Assembly (NCBI GenBank): GCA_947498505.1
Contig: CANMKG010000007.1
Coordinates: forward strand, 1-64,000
Reading direction: 5' to 3'
Length of the DNA stretch: 64,000 nucleotides
Source of the DNA: an uncultured Maribacter sp.
Lineage (GTDB): Bacteria; Bacteroidota; Bacteroidia; Flavobacteriales; Flavobacteriaceae
Below, in pieces: positions 34,816 through 44,957 of this stretch. Each line of letters opens with the position of its first letter. The stretch's first letter is position 1. Below the pieces are notes generated by a model that was given only the letters and a program-made list of their open reading frames with translations, had not been told where the DNA came from and ran no database searches. A program made the translations under genes and the position numbers.

Positions 34816-37407
34816 ATGAAGATTGCGTTTTGTTCTGAAAAAAACATTGCTAAAATACTCCTATTTTGGGTAGTTGTAACATTATGCTCCTGTAATACGC
34901 TTAAAAGAGTTGAAGAAAACCAACATTTACTTTCTAAAAACACCATTTATGCTGATGATGTAAAAGTAAAAAGTGAAGATATTCAAAGTTTGCTTCTTCA
35001 AAAACCAAACACAAATATACTAGGTTATCCATTACGTTTAAATTTATACAACTTAGCAAAAAAGAACCCTGACTCTTCTTTCAATAATTGGCTATATAGA
35101 AAAGAAAATAGAAGGAAAAAATTAGCGAATATTCTTTCAGAAAAACAGGTAGACCGGCTAGGGGAATCCTTTTTAGTTAAAGGTTTAAGTGTTTGGTTAA
35201 AAAATGTAGGAGAACCACCTGTTACACTGGACACCCTTAAAACAAGAAAATCACTAGAGCGATTAAGTCTTTATTATGGCAGCAAGGGTTATTTTAACAA
35301 TAACACAACCTATAAAGTAGATAGCACTTATGGGAAAAAGCGTGTTGCGTTAAGCTACAATATAACATTAGGCAAACCTTTTTATCTAGATTCTTTAGCT
35401 ACAAATATTACTTCTGCAGCGGTTGATTCTATTTATATAGCACACAAAAAAAAATCATTTGTAAAAAGTGGAAAACAATTTGATCTGACTGACTTTAATA
35501 ATGAAAAAGAACGACTCACTAATTTGCTAAGAAACAACGGTGTTTACAACTTTCAAGAAAGCTCCATAGATTATAATATTCTTAGAGACACAATAAAGTC
35601 TAATGATGATCAAAAAATGAATGTTAGATTAAACATTGCCGATTTAAAAAAACGCAATGACTCTACAGTTACCTCTTCCACTTACAAAGTATATAAATTT
35701 AAAGCAATAAATATTTATACAGATAATTTTTTAGACACATCTCAAGAACAGAATTCAATAACATATGGTGATTATACCATACACTATAAAGGCAAGTTAC
35801 GCTACACGCCAAAAACTTTGACTGACGCTATTTTCTTTAAAAAAGACAGTGTCTATAGAGAGATCAATAGAGTTAGAACGTTTAGACAAATTAACAACCT
35901 AAACACATTTAAGTACCCTAATATTTCTTTTGTGGAGGATAGTACGCAAAACTACTTAACCGCTCAGATTAACTTATCTCCACGAAAAAAATATTCTTTT
36001 GAATCTAATATTGATGTAACACGATCAAATATTCGACGGTTAGGAATTGGGGTTGGTGGATCACTACTTATTCGCAACATTTTTAGAGGTTCAGAAACGT
36101 TAAGCGTTTCCGGAAAAGGATCTTTTGGATTGTTAAGTAACCGAACATTAACGGAGGATTTCTTTTCTGAAATTAGTGGTGATGTAAATTTAAACTTTCC
36201 TAGAATTTGGTTTCCTTTAATAAATACTGACAAATTTATACCTAATTATATGCTTCCAAGAACTAGGTTATCGTTAGGTACAAGTTTTCAGCGAAATATA
36301 GGTTTAAACAAACAAACTTTCAATACAATATTAGGTTACAATTGGTCTCCTTCTGAGCAAAAGAAAAATACAGTTGAACTTATTAATTTGCAATTTGTAA
36401 ATAATGTAAATCCCAACAAATTTTTTAATGTCTACCAAGACACTTACAGCCAACTTAATATAATTGCTAACAAATACGATGACCCCTTGGAGTACCCTGC
36501 ACTTGCTCCTTTTTTTCAAACACCTGAAAATTCAAACAATCCGGCACTTATAATTTCGGATGGTACAGAAGGTTTTACCAACGCTATTTTAAATAGAGAA
36601 GTCACATCTACCACAGAAGATTTTGATGATGTTAGAAGTATTGAAGAACGAAGAATTCGTTTAACTGAAAACAATTTGATTTTCACAAGTAACTACAGCT
36701 TTGATATTAATAACAAAAGTGGGTTAACTGATAATAATTTTTATCAATTTAGATTTAAATTGGAAAGTGCTGGTAATCTTTTATCGCTAGCATCAAGAGT
36801 TATTGATTTTGAAAAAAATGAAAGTGACAATCTTTTGGTATTTGGAGTACCTTTTTCGCAATACATAAAGACTGAATTTGATTTTGTAAAATATTGGGAT
36901 TTATCTAACTCAAAAGTATTAGCATATAGAACTTTTTTTGGAATTGCTGTTCCCTATGGAAACTCAGACAACGTCCCTTTTGTTCGAAGTTACTTTGCAG
37001 GTGGAGCTAATGACAATAGGGCATGGAATCCTTATTCTCTTGGACCCGGTAGAACAAGCGCTATTAACGATTTTAATGAAGCTAACTTAAAACTTGCTTT
37101 AAACTTAGAATACAGATTCCCTATTGTTGGAAATTTCAAAGGCGCCCTATTTGCTGACGCAGGAAACATATGGAATATCTGGGATAATGTAGAAAATCCA
37201 GAAGCAACATTTAACGGCATTAGTTCATTAGGTGATATTGCATTAGGAACAGGTTTTGGACTTAGATATGACTTCACGTATTTTGTAGCTCGATTAGATT
37301 TAGGGTTTAAAACATATAACCCAGCAGAAATTTATTCCGAAAGATGGTTTAGACAATATAACTTCTCAAACTCTAAGTTACAAATTGGTATAAATTATCC
37401 TTTTTAG
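34816..37407 (+). CDS. D15/TamA-like outer membrane assembly protein (lipoprotein)
   Basis: 863 residues from the ATG at 34816. The lipoprotein signal ends in the lipobox TLCSC (ILLFWVVVTLCSC). Residues ~40-390 hold POTRA-like repeats (LERLSLYYGSKGYFNNNTTYKVD, NLLRNNGVYNFQES). The C-terminal ~450 residues form a 16-strand D15/Omp85 barrel: RRLGIGVGGSLLIRNIF, SYFAGGANDNRAWNPYSLGP (the conserved RAW/VRGY-like L6 region), NLEYRFPIVGNFKGALFADAGNIW and GTGFGLRYDF. TamA/TamL-type proteins help insert or translocate outer-membrane proteins; the lipobox places it with the lipoprotein TamL-like branch known in Bacteroidota. Single transcript, divergent from the SpoU gene. Confidence 0.85.
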   Translation: MKIAFCSEKNIAKILLFWVVVTLCSCNTLKRVEENQHLLSKNTIYADDVKVKSEDIQSLLLQKPNTNILGYPLRLNLYNLAKKNPDSSFNNWLYRKENRRKKLANILSEKQVDRLGESFLVKGLSVWLKNVGEPPVTLDTLKTRKSLERLSLYYGSKGYFNNNTTYKVDSTYGKKRVALSYNITLGKPFYLDSLATNITSAAVDSIYIAHKKKSFVKSGKQFDLTDFNNEKERLTNLLRNNGVYNFQESSIDYNILRDTIKSNDDQKMNVRLNIADLKKRNDSTVTSSTYKVYKFKAINIYTDNFLDTSQEQNSITYGDYTIHYKGKLRYTPKTLTDAIFFKKDSVYREINRVRTFRQINNLNTFKYPNISFVEDSTQNYLTAQINLSPRKKYSFESNIDVTRSNIRRLGIGVGGSLLIRNIFRGSETLSVSGKGSFGLLSNRTLTEDFFSEISGDVNLNFPRIWFPLINTDKFIPNYMLPRTRLSLGTSFQRNIGLNKQTFNTILGYNWSPSEQKKNTVELINLQFVNNVNPNKFFNVYQDTYSQLNIIANKYDDPLEYPALAPFFQTPENSNNPALIISDGTEGFTNAILNREVTSTTEDFDDVRSIEERRIRLTENNLIFTSNYSFDINNKSGLTDNNFYQFRFKLESAGNLLSLASRVIDFEKNESDNLLVFGVPFSQYIKTEFDFVKYWDLSNSKVLAYRTFFGIAVPYGNSDNVPFVRSYFAGGANDNRAWNPYSLGPGRTSAINDFNEANLKLALNLEYRFPIVGNFKGALFADAGNIWNIWDNVENPEATFNGISSLGDIALGTGFGLRYDFTYFVARLDLGFKTYNPAEIYSERWFRQYNFSNSKLQIGINYPF

Positions 37408-37421
37408 GCTGATTATTTTAT

Positions 37422-37429
37422 TACTTTTG
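37422..37429 (+). promoter_or_regulatory. -7 box for fbaA
   Basis: TACTTTTG (TAnnTTTG) 40 nt before the fbaA ATG. Confidence 0.5.
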
Positions 37430-37469
37430 CATCATTATTTTTTTTAGTAACTAACTTTAGTATAAAATT

Positions 37470-38537
37470 ATGGCGCACAATATTCAACCAGGAGTTGCCA
37501 CCGGTGATCAAGTTCAAGAAATTTTTAATTACGCAAAGGAAAAAGGGTTCGCTCTTCCTGCGGTAAATGTTATTGGTTCTGATACCATAAATGGTGTTTT
37601 AGAAACAGCAGCAAGCTTAAACGCTCCAGTAATCATTCAATTTTCTAACGGAGGTGCTCAATTCAACGCTGGAAAAGGCTTATCTAACGATGGCCAAAAC
37701 TCAGCAATTCAAGGTGCTATTGCAGGTGCTAAACATGTACATCAACTAGCGGTTGCCTATGGTGTACCTGTGATTTTACATACAGACCATTGTGCTAAAA
37801 AATTGTTACCATGGATTGATGGCCTTTTAGAAGCAAGTGAAAAACATTATGCAGAAACTGGCAAGTCACTTTTTAGTTCTCACATGATTGATCTTTCTGA
37901 AGAACCTCTTGAAGAAAACATTGCAATCTGTAAAAGTTACCTAGAAAGAATGAGTAAAATGGATATGACTTTAGAAATAGAGTTAGGTATTACAGGTGGT
38001 GAAGAAGATGGTGTTGACAATTCAGATGTAGACGATTCTAAGCTATACACGCAGCCAGAAGAAGTTGCTTACGCATATGAAGAATTATCAAAAGTAAGCC
38101 ACAGATTTACAATTGCCGCTGCTTTTGGAAATGTTCACGGTGTTTATAAGCCTGGAAATGTTAAACTTACTCCAAAAATTCTTAAAAACTCTCAAGAATA
38201 TATTTCTGAAAAATATGGCGTAGAACACAATCATATCGATTTTGTTTTCCATGGTGGTTCAGGATCTACTGTTGAAGAAATACGTGAAGGAATTAGTTAC
38301 GGTGTTATTAAAATGAATATCGATACCGATTTACAATATGCTTTCCTAGCGGGTGTTAGAGATTACATTCAAAATAATAAAGACTATTTACAAGGTCAAA
38401 TCGGAAACCCTAAAGGAGACGATGAACCTAACAAAAAATTCTACGACCCTAGAGTTTGGTTACGTGAAGGAGAAAAATCTTTTGTTGAACGTTTAAAGAA
38501 AGCCTTTGAAGATTTAAACAATGTTAATACATTGTAG
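37470..38537 (+). CDS. fbaA: Class II fructose-bisphosphate aldolase
   Basis: 355 residues, class IIA (E. coli FbaA-like) length. Zn2+-dependent cleavage of fructose-1,6-bisphosphate to DHAP and G3P. Visible: the catalytic/zinc motif HTDHCAKKLLPWIDGLL, LEIELGITGGEEDGVDN, AAFGNVHGVYKPGNVKL and FHGGSGSTVEEI, plus KMNIDTDLQYAF for phosphate binding. All expected ligands are intact. accD follows 36 nt downstream. Confidence 0.97.
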   Translation: MAHNIQPGVATGDQVQEIFNYAKEKGFALPAVNVIGSDTINGVLETAASLNAPVIIQFSNGGAQFNAGKGLSNDGQNSAIQGAIAGAKHVHQLAVAYGVPVILHTDHCAKKLLPWIDGLLEASEKHYAETGKSLFSSHMIDLSEEPLEENIAICKSYLERMSKMDMTLEIELGITGGEEDGVDNSDVDDSKLYTQPEEVAYAYEELSKVSHRFTIAAAFGNVHGVYKPGNVKLTPKILKNSQEYISEKYGVEHNHIDFVFHGGSGSTVEEIREGISYGVIKMNIDTDLQYAFLAGVRDYIQNNKDYLQGQIGNPKGDDEPNKKFYDPRVWLREGEKSFVERLKKAFEDLNNVNTL

Positions 38538-38573
38538 TCTATTATAAGGTATTATTAATTTAAATGTATACAT

Positions 38574-39431
38574 ATGTCAGCATGGTTTAAGAGAAAAGAA
38601 AAGGGTATACAAACCCTGACCGAAGAAAAAAAGGACACACCAAAAGGTTTATGGTACAAATCACCAACAGGTAAAATTGTTGAAGCAGATGAATTGGCCA
38701 AAAACTTTTATGTAAGTCCTGAAGACGATTACCATGTAAGAATTGGCAGTAAAGAATATTTCGAAATTCTTTTTGATGGCAAGTTTGAAGAATTAGATGC
38801 TAAACTTTCCGCCAAGGATCCATTAAAATTTGAAGACACTAAAAAATATTCAGATCGCTTAAAAGCTGCTCAGAAAAAAACTGGCTTAAAAGATGCTGTT
38901 CGTACTGCTGTTGGAAAGTCTTTGGGAAAGGACATCGTAATATGTTGTATGGATTTTAGTTTCATTGGAGGTTCAATGGGAAGTGTTGTTGGTGAAAAAA
39001 TATGCAGAGGTATTGATTATTCCATAAAGAAAAATCTTCCTTTTGTTATGATTTCTAAATCTGGTGGAGCAAGAATGATGGAAGCAGCAATTTCATTAAT
39101 GCAACTTGCTAAAACCTCAGCAAAATTAGCCCAACTAGCAGAAGCTCAAATCCCATATATATCGCTTTGTACTGATCCAACAACAGGTGGCACAACCGCT
39201 TCTTACGCAATGTTAGGTGATATTAATATTGCTGAACCAGGAGCTTTAATTGGTTTTGCTGGACCTAGAGTTGTAAAAGACCTTACAGGACAGGATTTAC
39301 CTGAAGGTTTCCAAACGTCTGAATTTTTATTAGAACACGGCTTCTTAGATTTTATCTCGCATCGTAGCGATTTAAAAAAGAAGATTAATTTATATGTTGA
39401 TTTAATTACCAATAGCACAGTTAGATCTTGA
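38574..39431 (+). CDS. accD: Acetyl-CoA carboxylase carboxyltransferase subunit beta, lacking the zinc ribbon cysteines
   Basis: 285 residues. With AccA it moves CO2 from biotin to acetyl-CoA to make malonyl-CoA. The crotonase-fold core is intact ([69 protein letters not shown]). The N-terminal region that normally holds a four-cysteine zinc ribbon has none: where E. coli has CDSCG and CPKCD, this protein reads SPTGK and SPEDD ([26 protein letters not shown]). The fold outline is kept but cannot bind zinc through cysteines. Ends at a long terminator. Confidence 0.95.
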   Translation: MSAWFKRKEKGIQTLTEEKKDTPKGLWYKSPTGKIVEADELAKNFYVSPEDDYHVRIGSKEYFEILFDGKFEELDAKLSAKDPLKFEDTKKYSDRLKAAQKKTGLKDAVRTAVGKSLGKDIVICCMDFSFIGGSMGSVVGEKICRGIDYSIKKNLPFVMISKSGGARMMEAAISLMQLAKTSAKLAQLAEAQIPYISLCTDPTTGGTTASYAMLGDINIAEPGALIGFAGPRVVKDLTGQDLPEGFQTSEFLLEHGFLDFISHRSDLKKKINLYVDLITNSTVRS

Positions 39432-39449
39432 TTGTAAAGCAAAAGCTTT

Positions 39450-39498
39450 ATCCCTAAAATCTATTATTTAATAATACTGATTTTAGGGATATTTTTTA
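39450..39498 (+). terminator. accD terminator
   Basis: ATCCCTAAAATC (39450-39461) pairs with GATTTTAGGGAT (39479-39490); 17-nt loop, then a T-rich run to 39498. A smaller hairpin TAAAGC-AAAA-GCTTTA (39435-39450) directly precedes it. Confidence 0.8.
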
Positions 39499-39506
39499 TA
39501 CATTTG
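39499..39506 (+). promoter_or_regulatory. -7 box for rpsO
   Basis: TACATTTG, an exact TAnnTTTG match, abutting the accD terminator and 54 nt before the rpsO ATG. Confidence 0.5.
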
Positions 39507-39560
39507 CGCCTTGATTGAAAATCAATCACATACATAAAAATCATTTAAAATAATATTGGA

Positions 39561-39830
39561 ATGTATTTAACTAAAGAAGTAAAAGCCGAAATTTTTGCGA
39601 AACACGGCGGAAAAGCAGAGAACACTGGTTCTACTGAAGGTCAAATAGCGTTGTTTACACATCGTATTAACCATTTAACCGGGCACCTTAAGAGTAACCA
39701 CAAAGATTTTAACACAGAACGTTCTCTGGTAAAATTAGTAGGTAAAAGAAGAAGTCTTTTAGATTACTTAAAGAAAAAAGATATTGTTAAATATCGTGAG
39801 CTTATCAAAGAGCTAGGTATTAGAAAATAA
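39561..39830 (+). CDS. rpsO: 30S ribosomal protein S15
   Basis: 89 residues, exactly the usual size. Binds the central domain of 16S rRNA and forms bridge B4. Signature: KHGGKAENTGSTEGQIALFTHRINHLTGHLKSNHKDFNTERSL with GKRRSLLDYLKKKD. Followed by a terminator and then pnp, the widely conserved rpsO-pnp order. Confidence 0.98.
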   Translation: MYLTKEVKAEIFAKHGGKAENTGSTEGQIALFTHRINHLTGHLKSNHKDFNTERSLVKLVGKRRSLLDYLKKKDIVKYRELIKELGIRK

Positions 39831-39839
39831 TAAATTACG

Positions 39840-39862
39840 GGGAGGCAATGCCTCCCTTTTTT
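39840..39862 (+). terminator. rpsO terminator
   Basis: GGGAGGC (39840-39846), loop AAT, GCCTCCC (39850-39856), then six T. Confidence 0.9.
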
Positions 39863-40029
39863 ATACCCTTATCCAAGGGTTTACTCGTAGGTTCGAGATG
39901 GATAAACATTAAAAAGCTGCACACAGTTTTTCATTGGTCAACACACACAACAACACAACAACAATTTGCCAACATGGCAAAAGACCATTGTTTAACACCT
40001 GAGCAACATGCTTAGGTAAAATTGAATTT
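39863..40029 (+). promoter_or_regulatory. Structured leader of pnp with competing hairpins
   Basis: No gene. Hairpin A: ACCCTT/AAGGGT (39865-39880). Hairpin B: CTCG/CGAG (39884-39897). A 7-bp pairing TTATCCA (39869-39875) with TGGATAA (39899-39905) would enclose B and exclude A. Hairpin C: TTTGCCA/TGGCAAA (39965-39981). PNPase autoregulates through its leader in enterobacteria; whether this leader does the same is inference. Confidence 0.45.
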
Positions 40030-42267
40030 ATGATTCCAAAAGTATTTAAAGAGGTTATAGACCTTGGTGATGGTAGAGAAATTTCTATCGAAACTGGAAA
40101 ACTAGCAAAACAGGCACATGGTTCTGTTGTTGTTCAATCTGGAAAATGTATGTTATTATGTACAGTTGTTTCCAACTACAAACAAGCCGATGTAGACTTT
40201 TTACCGCTAACTGTTGATTATCGCGAAAAATTTGCAGCAGCTGGTCGTTACCCAGGAGGTTTCTTTAAAAGAGAAGCTAGACCTAGTGATGGCGAAGTTC
40301 TAACTATGCGTTTAGTGGATCGTGTATTACGTCCACTTTTTCCAAAAGATTATCATTCTGAAACTCAGGTGATGATTCAGTTAATGTCTCATGACCCTGA
40401 GGTTATGCCAGATGCTATGGCTGGTTTAGCTGCTTCTGCTGCTATTCAATTATCAGATTTTCCTTTTGAATGCCCAATTTCTGAAGTAAGGGTTGGTCGT
40501 ATCAACGGAGAATTCATTATTAACCCTTCATTTGCTCAATTAGAGGAGTCTGACATTGATATGGTTATTGGTGCTTCTGCTGATTCTGTTATGATGGTAG
40601 AAGGTGAAATGGACGAAATTTCTGAAGAAGAAATGACCGAAGCCATTAAGTTTGCTCATGAAGCTATTAAAGTACAATGTGCTGCTCAAGTAGCTTTAGC
40701 AGAAGCTTTTGGCAAAAAAGAGGTGCGTGAGTACGAGCCAGAAAGAGCTGATGAGGATTTAGCTAAGAAAATTCATGATATGGCGTACGATAAAGTATAT
40801 GCCGTTGCTAAGGCTGGTTCTTCTAAACATGAAAGAAGTGCTTCTTTTGCAGAAATTAAAGAAGAAATCGTAGCTAGTTTTTCTGAAGAAGAACAAGAAG
40901 ATTTTGGTGGATTAATTTCTAAATATTATTCCAAAGCTGAAAAAGCAGCCGTTAGAGATTTAACTTTAAATGAAGGTTTACGTTTAGACGGACGTAAAAC
41001 TACTGATATTAGACCTATTTGGTGTGAGGTAGATTACCTACCATCTACACATGGTTCTTCAATATTTACACGTGGAGAAACTCAAGCTTTAGCTACAGTT
41101 ACTTTAGGTACCAGTAGAGAAGCCAACCAAATAGACATGCCATCTTTTGAAGGTGAAGAGCGTTTCTATTTACACTATAATTTCCCTCCTTTTTCAACAG
41201 GAGAAGCTAGACCAATTCGTGGAACATCTCGTCGTGAGGTAGGACATGGTAACTTAGCACAACGCGCTTTAAAAGGTATGGTTCCAGAAGATTGCCCATA
41301 CACCGTACGTGTAGTTTCAGAAATTTTAGAATCTAATGGTTCTTCTTCTATGGCTACAGTTTGTGCTGGTACTATGGCAATGATGGATGCTGGGGTTCAA
41401 TTAAAGAAACCTGTTTCTGGTATAGCAATGGGATTAATTTCAGATGCTGATTCTGGAAAATATGCTGTTCTTTCTGATATTTTAGGAGATGAAGATCACC
41501 TAGGAGATATGGACTTTAAGGTAACTGGTACTGCCGATGGTATTACTGCATGCCAAATGGACATTAAGGTAAAAGGACTTTCTTATGAAATTCTTGTTAA
41601 CGCCCTAAAACAAGCTCGTGATGGTCGTTTACACATCTTAGGAAAAATTACGGATACTATTGAAACACCAAACGCTGATGTTAAGGATCATGCACCAACA
41701 ATGATTACAAGACGTATACCTAATGAATTTATAGGTGCACTAATTGGTCCTGGCGGAAAAGTAATTCAAGAATTACAAAAAGAAACTGAAACTACCATTG
41801 TTATAAACGAAGATCCAGTAACTGAAGAAGGTATTGTAGAAGTATTAGGCGTAGGTAGCAAAGGTATTGATGCCGTTTTAGCTAAAATAGATTCTTTATT
41901 ATTTAAGCCAGAAAAAGGTAGCGTTTACGAAGTAAAAGTTATTAAAATGCTAGACTTTGGAGCTGTGGTAGAATACAATGAAGCTCCAGGAAATGAAGTG
42001 TTACTTCATGTTTCTGAATTAGCATGGGAACGTACTGAAAATGTAAAAGACGTTGTTAACATGGGCGATGTTTTTGATGTAAAATATTTTGGTGTTGACC
42101 CACGAACTCGTAAAGAAAAAGTTTCACGTAAGGCCCTTTTACCAAAACCAGAAGGTTATGTAGAAAGACCCCCAAGAGACAACAACCGAGGACGCGATAA
42201 CAAGGGTAGAGACAACCGTAGTCGTGATCGTAGAGATGATAGAAAACCTAGAGAAGATAAGAAGTAA
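40030..42267 (+). CDS. pnp: Polyribonucleotide nucleotidyltransferase (PNPase)
   Basis: 745 residues. 3'-5' phosphorolytic exoribonuclease of the degradosome. Two RNase PH-like cores ([17 protein letters not shown] in the first; [30 protein letters not shown] in the second), then a KH domain ([18 protein letters not shown]) and an S1 domain ([36 protein letters not shown]). The C-terminal ~35 residues are an Arg/Asp-rich disordered tail ([18 protein letters not shown]), longer than in E. coli. Preceded by a structured 167-nt leader and ended by a 14-bp hairpin. Confidence 0.97.
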   Translation: MIPKVFKEVIDLGDGREISIETGKLAKQAHGSVVVQSGKCMLLCTVVSNYKQADVDFLPLTVDYREKFAAAGRYPGGFFKREARPSDGEVLTMRLVDRVLRPLFPKDYHSETQVMIQLMSHDPEVMPDAMAGLAASAAIQLSDFPFECPISEVRVGRINGEFIINPSFAQLEESDIDMVIGASADSVMMVEGEMDEISEEEMTEAIKFAHEAIKVQCAAQVALAEAFGKKEVREYEPERADEDLAKKIHDMAYDKVYAVAKAGSSKHERSASFAEIKEEIVASFSEEEQEDFGGLISKYYSKAEKAAVRDLTLNEGLRLDGRKTTDIRPIWCEVDYLPSTHGSSIFTRGETQALATVTLGTSREANQIDMPSFEGEERFYLHYNFPPFSTGEARPIRGTSRREVGHGNLAQRALKGMVPEDCPYTVRVVSEILESNGSSSMATVCAGTMAMMDAGVQLKKPVSGIAMGLISDADSGKYAVLSDILGDEDHLGDMDFKVTGTADGITACQMDIKVKGLSYEILVNALKQARDGRLHILGKITDTIETPNADVKDHAPTMITRRIPNEFIGALIGPGGKVIQELQKETETTIVINEDPVTEEGIVEVLGVGSKGIDAVLAKIDSLLFKPEKGSVYEVKVIKMLDFGAVVEYNEAPGNEVLLHVSELAWERTENVKDVVNMGDVFDVKYFGVDPRTRKEKVSRKALLPKPEGYVERPPRDNNRGRDNKGRDNRSRDRRDDRKPREDKK

Positions 42268-42293
42268 GATTTAATTATTTATTTACAATTTAA

Positions 42294-42325
42294 AGACCTC
42301 AATTGGTATTAACCAATTGAGGTCT
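42294..42325 (+). terminator. pnp terminator
   Basis: AGACCTCAATTGGT (42294-42307) and ACCAATTGAGGTCT (42312-42325) form a perfect 14-bp stem with loop ATTA. The following T-tract is interrupted (ATTTATTTA). Confidence 0.75.
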
Positions 42326-42368
42326 ATTTATTTACAACAAACATTTTATATTTAAATTGAAAAAACAA

Positions 42369-42385
42369 CAACGATAATATCGTTG
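42369..42385. repeat. Short perfect hairpin upstream of the glycosyltransferase
   Basis: CAACGAT-AAT-ATCGTTG, a 7-bp stem 134 nt before the glycosyltransferase start. Could be a regulator-binding palindrome or a leader hairpin; no T-tract follows, so it does not look like a terminator. Confidence 0.4.
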
Positions 42386-42518
42386 CATTTTAACACCAAT
42401 TTTGATTAAATACTCAAAAAAAATCCTCCTTCATAAAATATTCGTAAAACTCAAAATCATAAAGTCCAAGGAGTAAAATATTCCGTAATACCTAAGGAAT
42501 AAAAACACTAGATTATTT

Positions 42519-43898
42519 ATGAAAATTGAAAACACTTTACCATTAAAAGCTAAAAAATTAAATAGAGTCACCAATCCCTGGGGACTTCTGGTTTTAACAA
42601 GCTCATTTTTATTAATGATTGGTGCTGTTTATTTAGCATATACACTTCAAAGCGATTTTAACGATTTTAATCAAGAAAGAACAAACTCGGTTTTAGGTTT
42701 ATCCTTTATGATTATTGCGGGAATCTTATTTGTATTAAAAGCTGCTTACTTTATTTTTATTCTATTCAGGTACTTTAAATACAAACCTGTTGCCTCAGTT
42801 TCGAATGATGAATTACCAACTTGTACCGTAATAGTACCGGCTTATAATGAAGGTAAGCAAGTATATGATACATTAATTAGTTTAGCCGAAAGTGACTTCC
42901 CTACCGAAAAGTTACAACTTATCTCTATTGATGATGGAAGCGCTGATGATACCTGGAACTGGATGAAAAATGCAAAAAACGAATTAGGAGATCGTTTGGA
43001 GATTTTTCAACAACCAGAAAATAAGGGAAAACGTCATGCATTATATCGCGGTTTTAACATAGGAAAAGGTGAAGTTTTTGTAACAGTAGACAGTGACTCC
43101 ATAGTAAATACAGATACTCTTAGAAATTTAGTTAGTCCGTTTGTAAAAAATGAAAAATGCGGAGCTGTTGCAGGAAATATTCGAGTATTGAATAAAGCAA
43201 AAGCATTGTTGCCCAAAATGTTAGATGTAAGTTTTGTTTTAAGTTTTGAGTTTGTTCGTTCTGCAGAAAGTAGCTTAAACTCAGTATTGTGTACTCCCGG
43301 AGCTTTAGCCGCATATAGAAGCTCTGCTGTTTTTAAATGCTTACCTGAATGGATTAACCAAACTTTTATGGGACAACCTTCTGACATTGGTGAAGATAGA
43401 GCTATGACAAATATGATTTTAAAGCAAGGTTTCCATGTTTTGTTTCAAAGAAATGCTTGTGCTTATACCAATGTACCTGAAAAATACAGAGGCCTATATA
43501 AAATGTTTATTAGATGGGGAAGAAGTAATGTTCGTGAGAATATTGAAATGTCTAAATATGTATTCAAAAATTTTAGAACAGAACCTAAGGCAGGAACAAG
43601 ACTTTTATTTTTAAATCAATCTTTAAAAATAATCATGAGTTACCCATTCCTTCTTTTCATGTTGTTTTTTGTGCTCACGCACCCGCTATTATTTATTAGT
43701 TCAACTCTTGTGAGCATATTAGTTTTATCCACATTTCCTGTAATTTTTTATTCTAATCGCTACGAACTTAGAGAATCTTTTTGGGCATATTCTTATAGCA
43801 TATTATACACTTTTGGTTTATTTTGGATTACACCCTATGCAATTGCTACCGCAAGTAGAAGAGGATGGTTAACACGAGAATTACCAAAGAAAAAGTAA
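42519..43898 (+). CDS. Family 2 processive-type membrane glycosyltransferase
   Basis: 459 residues. Two N-terminal helices (~25-45 and ~60-85), a cytosolic GT-A domain, and three to four C-terminal helices (~375-445). GT2 motifs: VIVPAYNEGKQVYDTL, DDGSADDTW (first Asp pair), TVDSDSIVN (DxD), GEDRAMTN (catalytic base region) and FIRWGRSNVRENI, matching the (Q/R)xxRW of NodC/hyaluronan/chitin synthases. Likely polymerises or transfers a sugar across the membrane, such as an exopolysaccharide or N-acetylglucosamine polymer. The sugar is not predictable. Single transcript with its own terminator. Confidence 0.85.
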   Translation: MKIENTLPLKAKKLNRVTNPWGLLVLTSSFLLMIGAVYLAYTLQSDFNDFNQERTNSVLGLSFMIIAGILFVLKAAYFIFILFRYFKYKPVASVSNDELPTCTVIVPAYNEGKQVYDTLISLAESDFPTEKLQLISIDDGSADDTWNWMKNAKNELGDRLEIFQQPENKGKRHALYRGFNIGKGEVFVTVDSDSIVNTDTLRNLVSPFVKNEKCGAVAGNIRVLNKAKALLPKMLDVSFVLSFEFVRSAESSLNSVLCTPGALAAYRSSAVFKCLPEWINQTFMGQPSDIGEDRAMTNMILKQGFHVLFQRNACAYTNVPEKYRGLYKMFIRWGRSNVRENIEMSKYVFKNFRTEPKAGTRLLFLNQSLKIIMSYPFLLFMLFFVLTHPLLFISSTLVSILVLSTFPVIFYSNRYELRESFWAYSYSILYTFGLFWITPYAIATASRRGWLTRELPKKK

Positions 43899-43934
43899 TA
43901 TTTAACCCAATAAAACTTATGTTTTCAAATAAGT

Positions 43935-43961
43935 AAAAAAGGTGCGTTATGCACCTTTTTT
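43935..43961. terminator. Glycosyltransferase terminator
   Basis: AAAAAAGGTGC (43935-43945), loop GTTAT, GCACCTTTTTT (43951-43961). Perfect stem with a built-in U-tract. Confidence 0.9.
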
Positions 43962-44068
43962 ATGCTTTTAAACGAAATTTAAAGATTTCTTCACCCTTTT
44001 TGTAACATTTTAAAGATTTGTACGTATAAGTATATGCAGTCCATGCAAAATGAACTTAATATTATTAA

Positions 44069-44932
44069 ATGAGACAGCTTAAGATTACAAAACAGGTTAC
44101 CAATAGGGAAACCGCATCTTTGGACAAGTACTTACAAGAAATTGGAAAAGTAGACTTAATTACTGCAGATGAAGAAGTAGAGTTGGCACAACGCATCAAG
44201 GCAGGCGATCAAATCGCTCTTGAAAAACTAACAAAAGCCAATCTTAGATTCGTAGTATCGGTTGCTAAACAGTACCAAAACCAAGGCCTTACTCTGCCGG
44301 ACTTAATCAATGAAGGAAACTTAGGATTGATAAAAGCGGCACAACGTTTTGACGAAACTCGTGGATTTAAATTTATTTCTTATGCAGTATGGTGGATTCG
44401 TCAATCTATATTACAAGCTTTAGCAGAACAATCTCGTATTGTTCGTTTACCATTAAACAAAATTGGTTCCATCAATAAAATAAACAAAACTTTTGCTTTT
44501 CTTGAACAAGCACACGAACGTATTCCGTCTGCTGAGGAAATTGCAAAAGAATTGGATATGACTGTTGATGACGTAAAACAATCATTAAAAAATTCTGGTC
44601 GTCACGTATCTATGGATGCCCCTTTAATTGATGGTGAAGATTCTAACCTTTACGATGTACTTCGTAGTGGAGAGTCTCCAAATCCGGATAGGGAGTTATT
44701 ACATGAGTCTTTACGTACCGAGATAGAACGCGCTTTAGAAACGCTTACTCCTAGAGAAGCAGACGTTATTCGTTTATACTTTGGTCTTGCAGGTCAACAT
44801 TCTATGACCCTAGAAGAAATTGGTGAAACTTTTGACTTAACAAGAGAAAGAGTTCGTCAAATTAAAGAAAAAGCAATACGTAGATTAAAGCATACTTCTA
44901 GAAGTAAAATCCTTAAAACATATCTTGGATAA
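44069..44932 (+). CDS. rpoD: Primary RNA polymerase sigma factor (sigma-70 group)
   Basis: 287 residues, short because region 1.1 and the non-conserved insert are absent, as is normal for the Bacteroidota primary sigma. Region 1.2: [28 protein letters not shown]. Region 2: [60 protein letters not shown]. Region 3 follows, and region 4: [29 protein letters not shown]. It reads the TTG/TAnnTTTG promoters found throughout this window. Own terminator downstream. Confidence 0.96.
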   Translation: MRQLKITKQVTNRETASLDKYLQEIGKVDLITADEEVELAQRIKAGDQIALEKLTKANLRFVVSVAKQYQNQGLTLPDLINEGNLGLIKAAQRFDETRGFKFISYAVWWIRQSILQALAEQSRIVRLPLNKIGSINKINKTFAFLEQAHERIPSAEEIAKELDMTVDDVKQSLKNSGRHVSMDAPLIDGEDSNLYDVLRSGESPNPDRELLHESLRTEIERALETLTPREADVIRLYFGLAGQHSMTLEEIGETFDLTRERVRQIKEKAIRRLKHTSRSKILKTYLG

Positions 44933-44957
44933 ACACCTTGTTTATTACTACAAGATG

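Noticed and set aside
39865-39905. tRNA-like segment (GGTTCGAG) between rpsO and pnp
   Set aside because: No anticodon arm or D arm can be formed; it is better explained as leader hairpins.
43034-43387. 117-codon minus-strand frame opposite the glycosyltransferase
   Set aside because: Antisense shadow of conserved GT2 motifs; no promoter or family resemblance.
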